Positions 23,223 through 34,588 of a stretch of DNA of 64,000 nucleotides are shown piece after piece; position 1 is the first letter of the stretch, and every line of letters starts with the position of its first letter. The DNA comes from Apricaphanius iberus. Its lineage: Eukaryota > Chordata > Actinopteri > Cyprinodontiformes > Aphaniidae. Location of the stretch: positions 766,001-830,000 of the forward strand of contig JAPXFQ010002085.1 of the NCBI GenBank assembly GCA_028564705.1, in the 5' to 3' direction. Under the pieces are notes generated by a model, which was given only the letters and a program-made list of their open reading frames with translations, ran no database searches and had not been told where the DNA came from. The position numbers and the translations under genes are program-made.

Positions 23223-23308
23223 GCCAAATGGAGACATTACAGAATACCTCCTGTATCACAACAGTGATCTGGTCTACAGAGGGAAAAACGTGCAGTACAA
23301 CATCACCG
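23223..23308 (+). CDS. ush2a: ush2a exon 3 of window: FN3 middle strands
   Basis: The exon is 86 bp, acceptor ccattgatag|GC and donor CACCG|gtaaaa, phase 2 to 1. It completes R-P-N-G and continues DITEYLLYHNSDLVYRGKN, the C and C' strands of the FN3 domain opened by exon 2. The P-N-G turn followed by x-I-x-x-Y is the usual usherin pattern. It contains the sequon N-I-T near its end. It is followed by a 791-bp intron. Confidence 0.9.
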
Positions 23309-24099
23309 GTAAAAAGAAAAAAAGTGTGTGCTTGCTGTAGCAGGGACTGCAGAGAGATGGGACATCAGTTGGAAAAAAGGGGGTGCGGGATAGATAAGCA
23401 AAATGGGGGATTAGCATTTGAAAGAGAAAAGAGTCTGAGTCCTTACCACGGGAATAGCACTTTGAAACAGAAAGCTAAACGTAAACATTAAAATGAAGTG
23501 GCAGAGAAACAAAGAAAACTAACCATTAGCACACAGCCATTTACACAATTTGCCCTTACAGCTTTAAATGAAAATACCTTAAGAGGGTATGAAACACAAG
23601 TCAAACGAAGTGAGAAGGAGTACTCGAAAAAAGGATGAAAATTAATGCGCACATATATGTACGGGGAACACTCAAAGCCTTATACTCAGGTAAGCATGGA
23701 GATACACATACTGTTGTAGAAACACACTTGTACTATTAGTAACCATCATTCTGTTTAAAAGTATAATGTTGCCGCTTTGAAAACCAATAAAACAGTGATG
23801 GCACATTTCATCCATGCTTAGTTATCAATGCACAGTGTCTTGACTTTCACTGTGATTGGGATGATTATGGACATTGTAATTACATAGAATATTCAAGAAT
23901 TTTCAGAGTGAGATTCCAACAGTGGGCCAGATGGTGAGTGGTTTTCAAACGGGAAGAGAGAAAGTAGTCTGTACAAAGTACGGTGGAAAGAGAAAAAAGA
24001 AAAACCAATCGTTGGAGTTCATCTTATCTGTGCTTTCAGGGACTCAGTGCTTTTCTTTCTTTGTAACTTTTAGTGAGTGTGTGTTTGCTTCCCATTTAG
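23309..24099 (+). other. Intron between exons 3 and 4
   Basis: AT-rich intron with donor gtaaaa and acceptor cttcccatttag. No element recognised. Confidence 0.75.
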
Positions 24100-24259
24100 G
24101 TCTTCCTGTGTACTCGACTAACTTCTTGATCCTGAGTGCTTGTACTAAAGTGGGGTGTACAAACAGTTCGCAAGTTGCAGCGCTGACCTCTCAGCTTCCT
24201 TCTGGTCCCCTACTTGCACCAAGTCTTACCTTGCTGGACTCTCAGACTATACTGGTGGA
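24100..24259 (+). CDS. ush2a: ush2a exon 4 of window: FN3 end and start of next FN3
   Basis: The exon is 160 bp, acceptor cccatttag|GT and donor GTGGA|gtaagt, phase 1 to 2. It encodes LPVYSTNFLILSACTKVGCT, closing the second FN3 domain with the C-x3-G-C motif, then LPSGPLLAPSLTLLDSQTIL as the A-B strands of the third domain. The split codon GA|G and the tryptophan that starts exon 5 give V-E-W, the canonical FN3 position. A domain border within an exon is normal for usherin. Confidence 0.9.
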
Positions 24260-27122
24260 GTAAGTGCGCCAAAAACACACCAAAACCCACTGCATGTTGT
24301 ACATGTGTAGCTACAAATACTCAGAGTCCAGAGCAGACAACAGTGACAGCCATATAAAACACAATGAATAATGGGTCATACATAACATCTTCATTTTGAG
24401 CTTTTTAACATTAGCATTTTCTAACAACTCCGCAACATGACAGAACGTGATCAGCTTGTGTTATTTGTGGAGATAAGAAATCAACGCTGCATTTTTTACA
24501 GAAGAAAATAGAGCTAAGGAAGAAGCTTTTGGAATTTGTCTTGGAACACCAACACTCAAGTAAGTTAAGTTCAGTGCTCCATAGGCGGGAGCGCCACGGC
24601 TGAAATTTCAGTGCCACGGCTACAATATGTAAACCAGCCAACCTGTAGGCTATGTACTGTATTTTAGGGATGTATACATATGAGCTGTAACCCAATGTAA
24701 ATGTTACATTTGAAAAAAAACCAAAAAATATTGTGATAGACAAAACAAATCATTAACCTTTTAATTAAATGTACATAAAAATATTTATTTTGTTAATTTT
24801 ATATAAATATAAAATTATAAATTGTAGTTAACTTGTGGCTATCAGCTTGTATAAGCACGCATATAATCAAAGCAAGTGAAACTTTTTAGTTTTACTGTTC
24901 AATATTAAAATGTCGATTGCAGATACTTTAGAGTCTATTCAAATGGTTAAAAAGTGTCTGACATTTAAAGAGTAACTCACCCCCCTACCAGAGTATAACC
25001 CCGCCCACATTTATTTTTGAAAAACGGCTCAAAAGGAGGCGTTGCCTGGCGGACCAAGAAAAACACGGGGGGGGATGAAGGACTGACCTGGTCTGGGCTG
25101 TGACTGACATGTTACTGGCAGCAGCACGGCGCAGAGTCACAGGCGGCCAGAAAGATGGAGAGAGCCATAGTAATGTGAACTCCTTTGCCTGGATATAATC
25201 TGGAGATTGAGATTTTTTCCTCAACTTCCTTCTCCAAAGGGAACAGGGTACAGGGAGATATGTTCTGTGGAGGAGGGGAGCGGCGCCATATCTTTATGAT
25301 CCGTTATCTCGTTTGTCTGCCCAGAGCAGTAGCATATGCCAGGCCTGTAGCAGCATAGCAACGTAGACCGAGCGCCGTCTCTGAGTGATACATTGTTGTT
25401 GGCTAAAACTAATGCTAAATATAGATTAGCTCGAGTAATTTTATGACTCTGCCTCGACAGGAGCACAGAAAATGTGTGTTGCAGACAGATTTATGCAAGC
25501 ATGATGAGAAACATTCAGGAATGTGCAAAAAAAACATACCATCACAATTATTCATATATTATTATTAAAAATGAACTCTTAGCCCAGATTTTATTTCTAT
25601 TTACTGATATAACAGTGATTCAGTTTGTCATAGGTAATGAGCAAATTTCAGCAAGTAGGGGTAACCACCTGCATAACGGAGCACCCAGGTTATGAGCTGA
25701 TTGTGCTGCATGCAGTTCATGGCACCTCACTGCGGAGGTCTGGCCAAGACCACTCATGTTATATACCCCACCATGGCCGGACTGCTGTCGTCACTATTCC
25801 AAGCCTGCGTCAATAACCCGAGATTAGCCGTTAGCAAGGCGGGATTTGAATTCCAGTGAATCCTAGTGCAATTTAATTGTTTAACCACTTAGGGAACTAA
25901 ACTAACGGCTTTTGGAACAAAATTAATATTTTCACTAAAATTTTCGAGAGCCCACCCCCACCCTCTTGTGCCTACCGGTAGCCAAGGCCTATATTCATAT
26001 TCTCTCGATGCAGACAGACTAAACCTGCCTGCCATAGCAAGAAAACTCACAGAAACACAGATGCCCCCCATCCCCAATAAAAAAACAAAAAAGACAAACA
26101 AGTTTTCGCTTAGCTTGAGGGTCAGACATGATTATGAATCGGAAGGGAACAATCCTCCTAAATTCTGTAAGCTCACGGTCACGACCAGTGATGGCGAAGG
26201 GTTGCATTAGAAAGAAGAAACAAAGCGCGGCAGAAAGAGTAACAAAAATAAAAACACTTTCCAACACCACAAACAAATTTATTTTACTGGAGTCTGGGAA
26301 GGAGTAGGAAATAAAAATGAACACAGGTTTTGATAAATATGGAAGTAATACGAATATTTACTGGTTCCAAGTCCCTATGAGACTTAATTGGTGGTTAGAC
26401 TTTCTTTTATAATATGAAAAATATGTGATTCTTCGTTTTGCACATAGGATGTTTTAGTTCTCTAAAAATGACAGGGGCATGCTTGAACCACAGCAATGTT
26501 AAAGGAGCAGGGGGCCGAATTCAAGTAATTAAACTCGCAACTTTTTAAGAAGTGATAAGCTGATGAAGCGATGAAGCCGACAGGCAATCAATGTTCACAG
26601 TTTACAAAAGCTTTGAATATTCTAGTTTTTTTTTAATTTAGATCCCAGTGAATCATTGGATCTGTTTCTGTTCTGAGCATCACACAGACTGAGCAGTGGA
26701 TTAAATATTACCAACTGAGTTGATAAACAGAACATGGAAATAGTGTTAAGACCTAAAGCAGTAAAATAAGTTGCAACCATTTGAAGTAGTTGCAGGGGAC
26801 GTGAAAAAAATTCTGTTTTCTATGGGGCATGGCAGAAAATAATTGAGAAGCACTGCTTTAAGGAGTTGTAAACTCGGATGGCTATGGGCAGGACAGATCT
26901 CCTGTAGTGGTCTGTAACGCAGCAAAACTCTAGAAGACTCTGGCTGAAGACACTGTTGCTGTATAGTCTCACGAAGAGAAGTTAAAGGTTGTCCATAATT
27001 TTCTTGATTTTTATGGTGAACCCTTTTTTGCACCATCATCTTCATAGGTTCCACAGTTGTCTCTGGAACAGTCATGCTCTTGTGTCATTTACTTTTAGTG
27101 TGAACTTTTCTTCTCTTCCCAG
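24260..27122 (+). other. Intron between exons 4 and 5
   Basis: The intron is 2.86 kb with a consensus gtaagt donor. A segment at about 24967-25450 begins agagtaactcaccccc and shares its opening and composition with 30767-31440; it is probably a dispersed repeat of the same family. The rest shows no recognisable gene or element. Confidence 0.65.
24967..25450. repeat. Dispersed repeat, opening shared with 30767
   Basis: It opens with agagtaactcaccccccta and has a GC-rich centre with several C and G runs. The start agagtaactga/ca-cccc and the ccgccc phrase recur at 30767. The two then differ, so the relation is partial. No coding motif was seen. Confidence 0.4.
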
Positions 27123-27285
27123 GTGGTCACATCCCTCACAGATAAATGGTGTTTTGAAGTTTTACTCCATCTTACTATCAGATGATGGTTCAGAGCCCAT
27201 GCTGGTCTATAACAGCTCAGAACTCGCTGAGGAACATACACTCCGCAGCTTAACTCCAGGAACATTTTACTCTGTCACAGTGGCT
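27123..27285 (+). CDS. ush2a: ush2a exon 5 of window: FN3 central strands
   Basis: The exon is 163 bp, acceptor ctcttcccag|GT and donor GTGGCT|gtgagt, phase 2 to 0. It encodes WSHPSQINGVLKFYSILLSD, then LVYNSSELAEEHTLRSLTPG and TFYSVTVA, the strands B to F of the third FN3 domain. N-S-S is a possible glycosylation sequon. It ends immediately before the A-C-T-V-G-G-C motif, which opens exon 6. The exon is open in one frame with no other plausible start or stop. Confidence 0.92.
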
Positions 27286-27370
27286 GTGAGTTTTAATACT
27301 TATTCTTTTCAAACTTATATGGGAATCAATTTTTGTGTGGTCATATGTGGGTTGTTTTTGTGCTCGACAG
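27286..27370 (+). other. 85-bp intron between exons 5 and 6
   Basis: The donor is gtgagt and the acceptor gtgctcgacag. At 85 bp it is near the lower limit for vertebrate introns and more than a hundred-fold shorter than others in this gene. Confidence 0.88.
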
Positions 27371-27518
27371 GCCTGCACAGTAGGTGGGTGCACCAGAAGC
27401 CCCCCAAGCCACATTCAGACAGAGGAGAGTACCCCAGAGAATGTTCCTGCACCCTCCGTCATCCCTCTGTCTCCACATTCACTCAACATCAGCTGGACTC
27501 CTCCTGAGACTCCAAATG
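27371..27518 (+). CDS. ush2a: ush2a exon 6 of window: FN3 end and start of next FN3
   Basis: The exon is 148 bp, acceptor ctcgacag|GC and donor AAATG|gtgaga, phase 0 to 1. It encodes ACTVGGCTRSPPSHIQTEES, closing the third FN3 domain. VPAPSVIPLSPHSLNISW and then TPPETPN follow, opening the fourth domain with the invariant tryptophan and a P-N-G turn completed by exon 7. N-I-S is a potential glycosylation site. Confidence 0.92.
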
Positions 27519-29717
27519 GTGAGAAGTTCTAACAGAAGTTATCAGTCATTCCCTATTTTTAAATGTCTTGATATTGCTTAAACAGATTAAAGTGGTTGTA
27601 AATTTAACTGCGAAGTAGTGAAGGTGGCCAACCCAAGGCCAAAAGGAAAACGGGTATCTGTCTGTATGAGGAATCACCTAGATAAAGAAAAAAGGGTAAG
27701 GAGGAAAAGAGGGGAAAATTAGGAGGGGCTTTCCTTTCTTTTTCAAGAAACTGAAGACGAAAGGGTCAGAGACGAGAGGTTAAGAAAACAAACAGTTTGA
27801 AATTAGGATTAAATGGGAGCAGGAGCGAGAGGATGGAGCTTTACCAAGATCCTTTAAGTGGATGAAAAGTGCTCCCTTTTGACTGAAGAGAGAACTGCAG
27901 GCTGGAAGCCCAAAAGCTTGCACTGTCTGCTATCCTGTCTTGACTTTTTACCATTCTTCTTGCATTCAGTTAATTTGAATATAATTGTAACAGCTGCAAT
28001 AAAAATGGCCATTAAGTTTTTTCAAGGCTTAAAGCAATTTTATTTTTTAATTATTTTGTTTACTTAGAACTCGTATGTTGAGTTTTCCCGATTCCAAGTT
28101 GTCAAAAAAAGAGAAAGCTGTGTAGAACACTCTATGTATGGTTCAAATAAACACAGTGTCTTGTGGAAGAAAAGCAGTAGGTTATAACTGAGTAGGAACC
28201 GTTTGTACAGTAGAAAGAAACGTGGAATAGACTTTAAATCTTAGTATTGATGCTCCTTTTGAAATAAAACCTTGTAGTTTCTGAGTAAAATTCAGATTAA
28301 ACATATCCTAACAACATTTAAAAGAAGTCAAATGATATATCAACTCATAACAACATAATACATTTAAAATGAGTTCATAATAAATAATATCTCTCTGTAA
28401 ATCAGATTGCCTTAAAACCATCTAAGCATTTGAGCATTTTTTCTATTCCATTAAACAGGCTAAATTTAAAGTTTATGAAGATGCTACAAATTATGAAATG
28501 CTAATGTCATACTTGTGTAATTTAGTAATGTGTGTGTTGTATGCGTGCGTGTGTTGTGATATATGTGTGCTTTATTCCTAATCCCACATTAGGGAATTTT
28601 GCACCATAAACCCTGTGACGTGTGTGTATATTAACCTGGATAAATTGCTTAAAGCTTTTCTCGTCTGATGACAAAAATTTTATTACAAGCGAGAATATTA
28701 CCGTATTATCCTGTACTTAAAAAGCTTTATGTTTTCCTTATAAAATAGGAGAAATACTCAGTTCCATTTTCCATTTACTTTTTTATTTAATAAATGGCAT
28801 GATGATGGGTTACAGATTGATATCCTGTGTTATTTTCTCGCTGTCTCCCCCCCTACTTTCGCAATTCCGCAGGGATTTGTGGGGGATAATCCTCTCGGGG
28901 ATTAGGTCGGGGCAACACGCAGACAAAGAGGGGAAATAAGCCTGTTATGCATTCACTGCTTCATTTCCAAACCTGTCTTTATTACAGCCTATACCGATAT
29001 GGGCTTATTCACTCACACAAGCACATACAGTGCTCCGCACACATTCTCTCATACACTCTCACATGCATGTGATTGGCCACATTAAGAGCTTCCCAGATAA
29101 CTTGCATCCATAGGGTTTTTGTGTCTTCATTTTCGTGATAGGTGTGTATATCTGTATTGAGCAATAATAAAACCTACACATGATTAAAGTAGAATAGACC
29201 CTTAGTTCTTAGCACTGATCTTTTGAGCCTCCTGTATGCATTTTTATTAAGGAAAGGCACATTTGGCATCGTACTGTTTCATTTTTTTTTATTAGGTAGA
29301 TGTAATGTCACGTAATTGTGTGTTTGAGGTATGGGTTCTTATTAAATGTGTGGATCTTTTGCAGCCTGCGCAGCATATCGATGTGTGTCTCTGAATGTGT
29401 TTGTGTCTTCACACCTATTTACACACTCATTTGTGTGTGTACATGTTAATTTTTTTGCCACTGTCCTTCTCTGGGTTTTCATCCTTTGTAACGCCTATGG
29501 TTACAATTGTCATTTCAGTACTGTTTTCATCTGTAGGAGACACTGACTGGCAGGCCTGGAGCCTGTAAGTCAGTTTTCATTTGCATGTACAGTGAAGCAG
29601 AACGCATTGTAGCATTGCAAAGCCAAGTTTTGAGTTTATTTTTTATCGTCTGGACACTACCATACAGTATCAGTGACCAATTAAACTAAACTACTGTAGA
29701 TGTCTTTTTTGAATATA

Positions 29718-30113
29718 CAGTACAGGCCAAAATTTTGCACACACCTTCTCATTCAATTAGTTTTCTTCATTTTCATGACTAATTGTAGATTCTCAATTAA
29801 GGGCATCAAAACTATGAATGAACACATAATGTATGGGATTACTGTATGTACTCAAACAAAAAGGGTGAAATAACTAAATACATGTGTTATATTTCAGATT
29901 CCTCGCAGTAGCTACCCTTTTCTCTGATTACTGCTTTGGATTCTCTTGAGCTTCAAGAGGTAGTCACCCACTTTTTGTAAAAGTACTACATAATTCCATA
30001 TGTGTTAATACATAGTTTTGATTCCTTCAGTGAGAATCTACAATGTAAATAGTCATGAAAATAAAGGAAACGCACTGAATGAGAAGGTGTGTCCAAACTT
30101 CTGGCCTGTACTG
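29718..30113. mobile_element. Tc1/mariner-type MITE, 396 bp
   Basis: Ends are CAGTACAGGCCAAAA on the left and its near reverse complement ttctggcctgtactg on the right, each flanked by TA. The inverted repeats run about 40 bp (left ...cacaccttctcattcaatt, right ...ctgaatgagaaggtgtgt). The centre keeps a scrap of transposase-related sequence (gtagctacccttttctctga and gaggtagtcaccc). It is a deletion derivative of a Tc1-like element. Confidence 0.88.
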
Positions 30114-30766
30114 TATCCACAACTAAAAAATGTTGAGGCATGTTTATATTAAATAATTTATGGTGAATTAGGATGAGTGAAATGGGTGTTTAAGGAGTGG
30201 GAAAAAATCCAGATGATTTAGTAAAATTAAGTTTTATAACAAGATAGAGGCCTATGTGGAAAATAAACATATTTTGATACATTAAGCACTACAAAATTTT
30301 CAGATGTGAGCTTGAGTATAACAAATGGCAGACCAGGGAAGTGGTCTTAGTATTGGAGGAAGTGCTCCAACCACTGAAGTGTCGTAGTTTTCAGCGTCCT
30401 CTGGAGCATCTACATTATGGTGTTGGAAAGCTATCGCTATTCAAACCTTGGAAGAAACCGGAGAAGCAGTTTGACTTTTAACCTGGCTGTGGAACAATGG
30501 AACAGATGTTTGTCATAACATAACTGTTAAGGAAGTCATAGGAACTTGATTATCTGGTACACATGTGATTTGCGTATTGTTACACATTACGAGGTGATTT
30601 TGGCTGACTTAAAATTTGAAAGTTTATTCCCTGTTCTGACTATGTGGCACTCAAAGTCATACGTCATGCTGTGGTCTTAATTTTGTTGCTATAGAGAGGA
30701 AGAACATAGATGCTGCTAGGTAAAAATGACGAATTTCGCTTCATTGTGAATTTGAACTGTTTAGTT

Positions 30767-31440
30767 AAAGAGTAACTGAACCCCAAAGCATCATCCCGCC
30801 CCCAGGCAACATTTAAAAAAACACAACCAAAGTGGGCAGGACCAGGAGACATGGAGGGGCACGGCCAAGTGTGGAGGATGAGCATGAGGGGGGGACGCGG
30901 GGGTGTGGTCTGGAAGACTGTCACGGCTGAACTATGGCATGCGGCCGCTGAGCTCCGTAAAGCCTTTATTTACTTACGGCAAATAGAGAAATTAGGTCTC
31001 TCCTCTGCCATCCACCATGGGTAAAGGGAGGCTTTATGGAGTGCAGCGGCCAAACGACGTATCAGTTTGAGCTGTTGGCTCAGGGCGGTGTGTCAGCGCT
31101 GCCTGAAGCCAGCAGCACGTATACTAGCAAACAAGCACAGAGAACCTAGCCCTAGCATTGATGCTAAGTAGCTTCCGAGGGAACTACTTTAGCTTTTGTT
31201 TCTTTATTCAGAGAGTGTTTAAAACATATAGGTAATAACTTATGGCTTTAAACCAATTCAACGTTGTGGTCCTCCAAAGTGCGATATACGGATTTCAGCT
31301 TCCTCTGTTTTTCTCAACACGCTTCTGTGCGCGTACGTAGCACCATAGACTATAGCACACAAGATGAGCAATTTCAAGACGGGGCGGAGCGAATTTGTCT
31401 GACAGGGCCGTCTCTGTGACACCATGCCTGTGACATAGAA
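30767..31440. repeat. Dispersed repeat, related to 1830-2480 and partly to 24967-25450
   Basis: The start resembles 24967 (agagtaact-a-cccc). The right half (31150-31440) matches 1830-2290 by several ordered phrases, including gtgtttaaaacatatagg and gatttcagcttcctc. A GC-rich centre with long G runs separates them. Family unknown. Confidence 0.5.
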
Positions 31441-31590
31441 AATAGAAAAGATGTACCACTATCAGCCAATCAAAAGAATTCAAATGTAGTACCACACGAT
31501 AACCATGAGCAGCAGCACTAACCTGTATTTAGTACAACCTATGCTATGGAGATAGAAAAGTCTCATTATTAATAAACTCAAGCAGGGTTT

Positions 31591-31888
31591 TTCACGAATG
31601 TATATGCTCATTCGGAAATGCAAATGGTCTTTTTCACAAATGCACACGCGGAGGTTCACAAATATAATTTTCAGAAACACTCGTAATATAAATTCAGAAA
31701 TGCACACGATCTGTTCACAAACGCACACGATCTGTTCACAAACGCACACAATCTGTTTCACAAACGCACACGATGAGATTCACAAACGCACACGATCTGT
31801 TTCAAAAAGGCACACAATCTCTTTAAAAACTGCACAATATCTGTTTTAAAAATGCAAACAATCTGTTTCATAAATGTACACAAGCTGT
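31591..31888. repeat. Minisatellite of 21-22-bp units
   Basis: About a dozen units of the form ttcacaaacgcacacgatctgt follow one another. Those from about 31693 to 31800 are nearly identical, and units decay toward both sides. On the minus strand the repeat gives a spurious open frame with C-E-Q-I-V-C-V units; I do not regard it as a gene. Confidence 0.88.
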
Positions 31889-32367
31889 GTCTCAAATATA
31901 ATTTTGAAAATAGCTCCAAATATATACTCACAGATCATACAAATTCCTGAATGTGCATGAACCCACCACTTCCCATTTGTGAACCTCTCTGCATTTGTGA
32001 GAGAATTCTGTGTGGTGAGTTTTGAGACTCACCTAACGTGGATGGACAACTAATGTCACCATTGGCTAAGAAACCTGTCAATCAAATTAATCACTTAGCC
32101 AGCTGTTCGCTTTCAGCCAATGGTATAGCTCCTAACATGTTCCAGCCATATTGTGGGCCGAACGCACGGACCGGCAATAATTAGTCATTACTAATCCATT
32201 TCCTGTTTATTAAACAGTGGGCATGAATTACTAACCCGTTTACTCTGTGTATTAAACTGTGCGCACGGACTCGCAATCTATTTCCCGATTTAATAAACCA
32301 TGTGACAGCGTGACATAAACCATGTGGTGTTCCGTTTGCTTGATAAAAAGCCCTGGCCGCCTTTGGT

Positions 32368-32428
32368 GTCTTCGTTGTGGCTGTAGCACAATGGTTAGGG
32401 CGTAGGATTAATGATCGAGGTATTGTGG
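32368..32428 (+). repeat. Possible tRNA-derived fragment beside the LTR copy
   Basis: The sequence ggctgtagcacaatggttag and gcgtaggattaatgatcg resembles the 5' half of a tRNA, with an A-box-like tagcacaatgg. No B box or T arm follows because the LTR-family copy begins at 32429. It may be the head of a tRNA-derived SINE. The evidence is weak. Confidence 0.3.
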
Positions 32429-32965
32429 TGTAGGGGAATTATCATTTACATAATTAATTAATTAATTAATTAATAATTGTTATGATCTATCTCGTGTTGC
32501 TGAGAAATATTAACTGATAATTGCAAATTAGTAGTTAATTATTCTTTAAATCATTTAATCGGGGCGCCATTCTAGCCTCTGGGCTAGAAACAAAATATTA
32601 TATATAATCAAAAAGGGAATTATCAACAAATAATCTCACTTATGATTAATTATTAGTGATCACACCAGAAAGATCCTATGTGAAGGACATGAATTCTTTG
32701 CAATAGTTCACACACACACTCAGAATAAAAGAAACTAGAGATTAGATTCAAGTTACAAAATTTATTCTAAAAACACAACTAAAATAACACAAAAAAACAC
32801 TACTTATACCAAACGGTTCTGTCAAGACTACCGTATACCTGAGTAATATGGCGACCAGCGATGAGGTCACTTAGGCACGTCACGGGGCGCCTCCTACTGA
32901 CGTCGTACGCAGCCCCTAGTGTGCATGCATGCGAGGAGGCGGTGTATGACGCGAACGCGCAGTTG
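32429..32965. mobile_element. Partial second copy of the LTR family at 11503
   Basis: It begins TGTAGGGGAATTATC, aligned with TGTTGGGGATTTATC at 11503. It follows the first 540 bp of that LTR, sharing taattgttatgatctatct, ggttctgt, atatggcgaccagcgatga and cgtcacggggcgcctccta. After about 32965 the two diverge and no CCCCAACA end is found, so this copy is truncated or rearranged. Orientation is the same as the first copy. Confidence 0.7.
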
Positions 32966-33351
32966 TCAAACGGTACCATTCCATAGCACACTAAGAATAA
33001 AATTGCAACCCTAAATCCTCCCTGAAAATCCTCTAGACACAGAGGATTAGCTAAGTACGTCAGGTTGGAGGAGGGAGGTGAGGGAGGTGAGAGCAGGCAA
33101 AACAGCACCCCCAATGAGTACCGCAGTGACTCAAAGATTAGTCAAACATAAGTGGATGAGTCAAAGCAACACTTCAGTCATGTTTCTAATTAGGATGCTA
33201 TGCTTGAAACAGTAAACTTTGCATAATTCCTCTCTTTGAAAACTAAACCTTATTTAAACATGATCAGGTCGTTTAATGGCATTAAATGTTTGGTGTTTCT
33301 TTTTTTCCCTTTCGGTCATGTAGTTCTTAATCACATATGCTCTTTTGACAG

Positions 33352-33509
33352 GTGTTATAACAAGCTATGGTCTCTGGATGGACGGAGTCCTTGTTTTCAA
33401 CTCTAACTCCTCTCAGAGGTTCTTCATAGTGGAAGGGCTTTCTCCATGGAGCCGACATGTAATTAGACTGCAGGCTTGCACTGCACAGGGCTGTTGCAAA
33501 GGACCAATG
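33352..33509 (+). CDS. ush2a: ush2a exon 7 of window: FN3 C-terminal strands
   Basis: The exon is 158 bp, acceptor cttttgacag|GT and donor CCAATG|gtcagt, phase 1 to 0. It encodes VITSYGLWMDGVLVFNSNSS, then FFIVEGLSPWSRHVIRLQAC and TAQGCCKGPM, completing the fourth FN3 domain with the C-x3-G-C motif plus an extra cysteine. The donor gtcagt has C at +3, weaker than consensus. It is supported because reading on meets a stop within a few codons, while splicing there gives phase 0, matching exon 8. Confidence 0.9.
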
Positions 33510-34440
33510 GTCAGTGAATCCCTTACTTAAACAGACTAATATTAAAAACATTTTCTTCAGCAAGTAATTGCAATGAGGATATGAATTTTACACTTCTGTT
33601 TCTTACAGTGTTTCTAAGTGCTTCCTTTTGAAGTGGTTTCTCCTTCTCCAGACTTATAGAGTTAATAAAAGTCCAGTTCTACAATATTCAATTCAACTCT
33701 CCAACCCACAATTGGTGTCTACAGCAGTGAACGCGTCATAAAATCCTCTTTCATCCATCAGATAAACTGAAACTGCTAATACAGCAAACCAGATTTTCAG
33801 AGAGCAGAATAGTGCTGTAAGAGAAAGAAAAACATAGCTACACTACAGAGGACTCCACTTAGACATCTACAAAGTGAATGTGTGTGCCAGTATGTCAGTC
33901 TTTGTCATAAAGTGATTGATTCTTTCAGCTCAATAACGAGGGTTTCGTAGCGACAGTGACATTTGGTGGGAAATGCCACTCCATTCTCAGCAACACCTCT
34001 GACGACAGGCCAGATTTTAGGGCATATTTCCAATATGGACCCCACAATTTGTCAAACACCAGAAGAAATAGGTGACACTGCAGAACAGAAGACGGCGAGG
34101 ATGGAACGGGATAATCTAGAGAAGAGAAGTCTATGACAGTATGACAAGAAAATGAGGCTGAAGGCGCTGAGATTAAGATGTAAATAAGAGTGATGGAACA
34201 AGTAGTCAGAAAGATGAGGGAGAACGAAGTATTGCGAAAATTTAAAGACTAAAACCAGAGTTAATGCAGGCCATTTGTTATGGGGCATTTTGAGTTAGCT
34301 GAATTTACGTTAGAACATTAATGGGGAACCACTTGATGAAGGATTTTATTTTGTTTGCAACGTGTAGCTGTGGGGTTTGTATGTGCTTAGAATGATACAT
34401 ATATGATCCTTGTTTAACAGTTTGTTTCTTTTCAAATTAG
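33510..34440 (+). other. Intron between exons 7 and 8
   Basis: The intron is 931 bp, ending ttcttttcaaattag. No recognisable element or gene. Confidence 0.75.
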
Positions 34441-34588
34441 GTGGAGTCATATACATTAGAGATGGCCCCAGAAGGGCCTATACTGCTGGAGCTGACTAAT
34501 CTGAGTTCTAGATCTTTAAGAGCCCGGTGGACCACCCCACCTAGAGCGAATGGAAACCTCCGCTACACACTGTACTACAAAAACAAAG
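34441..34588 (+). CDS. ush2a: ush2a exon 8 of window: FN3 N-terminal half
   Basis: The exon is 148 bp, acceptor tttcaaattag|GT and donor AACAAAG|gtgaca, phase 0 to 1. It encodes VESYTLEMAPEGPILLELTN, then LSSRSLRARWTTPPRANGNL and RYTLYYKNK. This closes the linker of the fourth domain (T-x-E-x-x-P-E-G-P) and opens the fifth with the conserved tryptophan and a P-x-x-N-G turn. Confidence 0.92.

Larger units (their letters stand above)
27519..33351 (+). other. Intron between exons 6 and 7, with repeats
   Basis: The intron is 5.8 kb. Identified contents are a Tc1 MITE (29718-30113), a dispersed repeat (30767-31440), a minisatellite (31591-31888) and a partial LTR-family copy (32429-32965). The stretch 27519-29717 holds no recognisable feature beyond short gtgtgt runs. 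Confidence 0.7.

Noticed and set aside
31480..31849. Cysteine-rich repetitive open frames on both strands
   Set aside because: They are translations of a 22-bp minisatellite.
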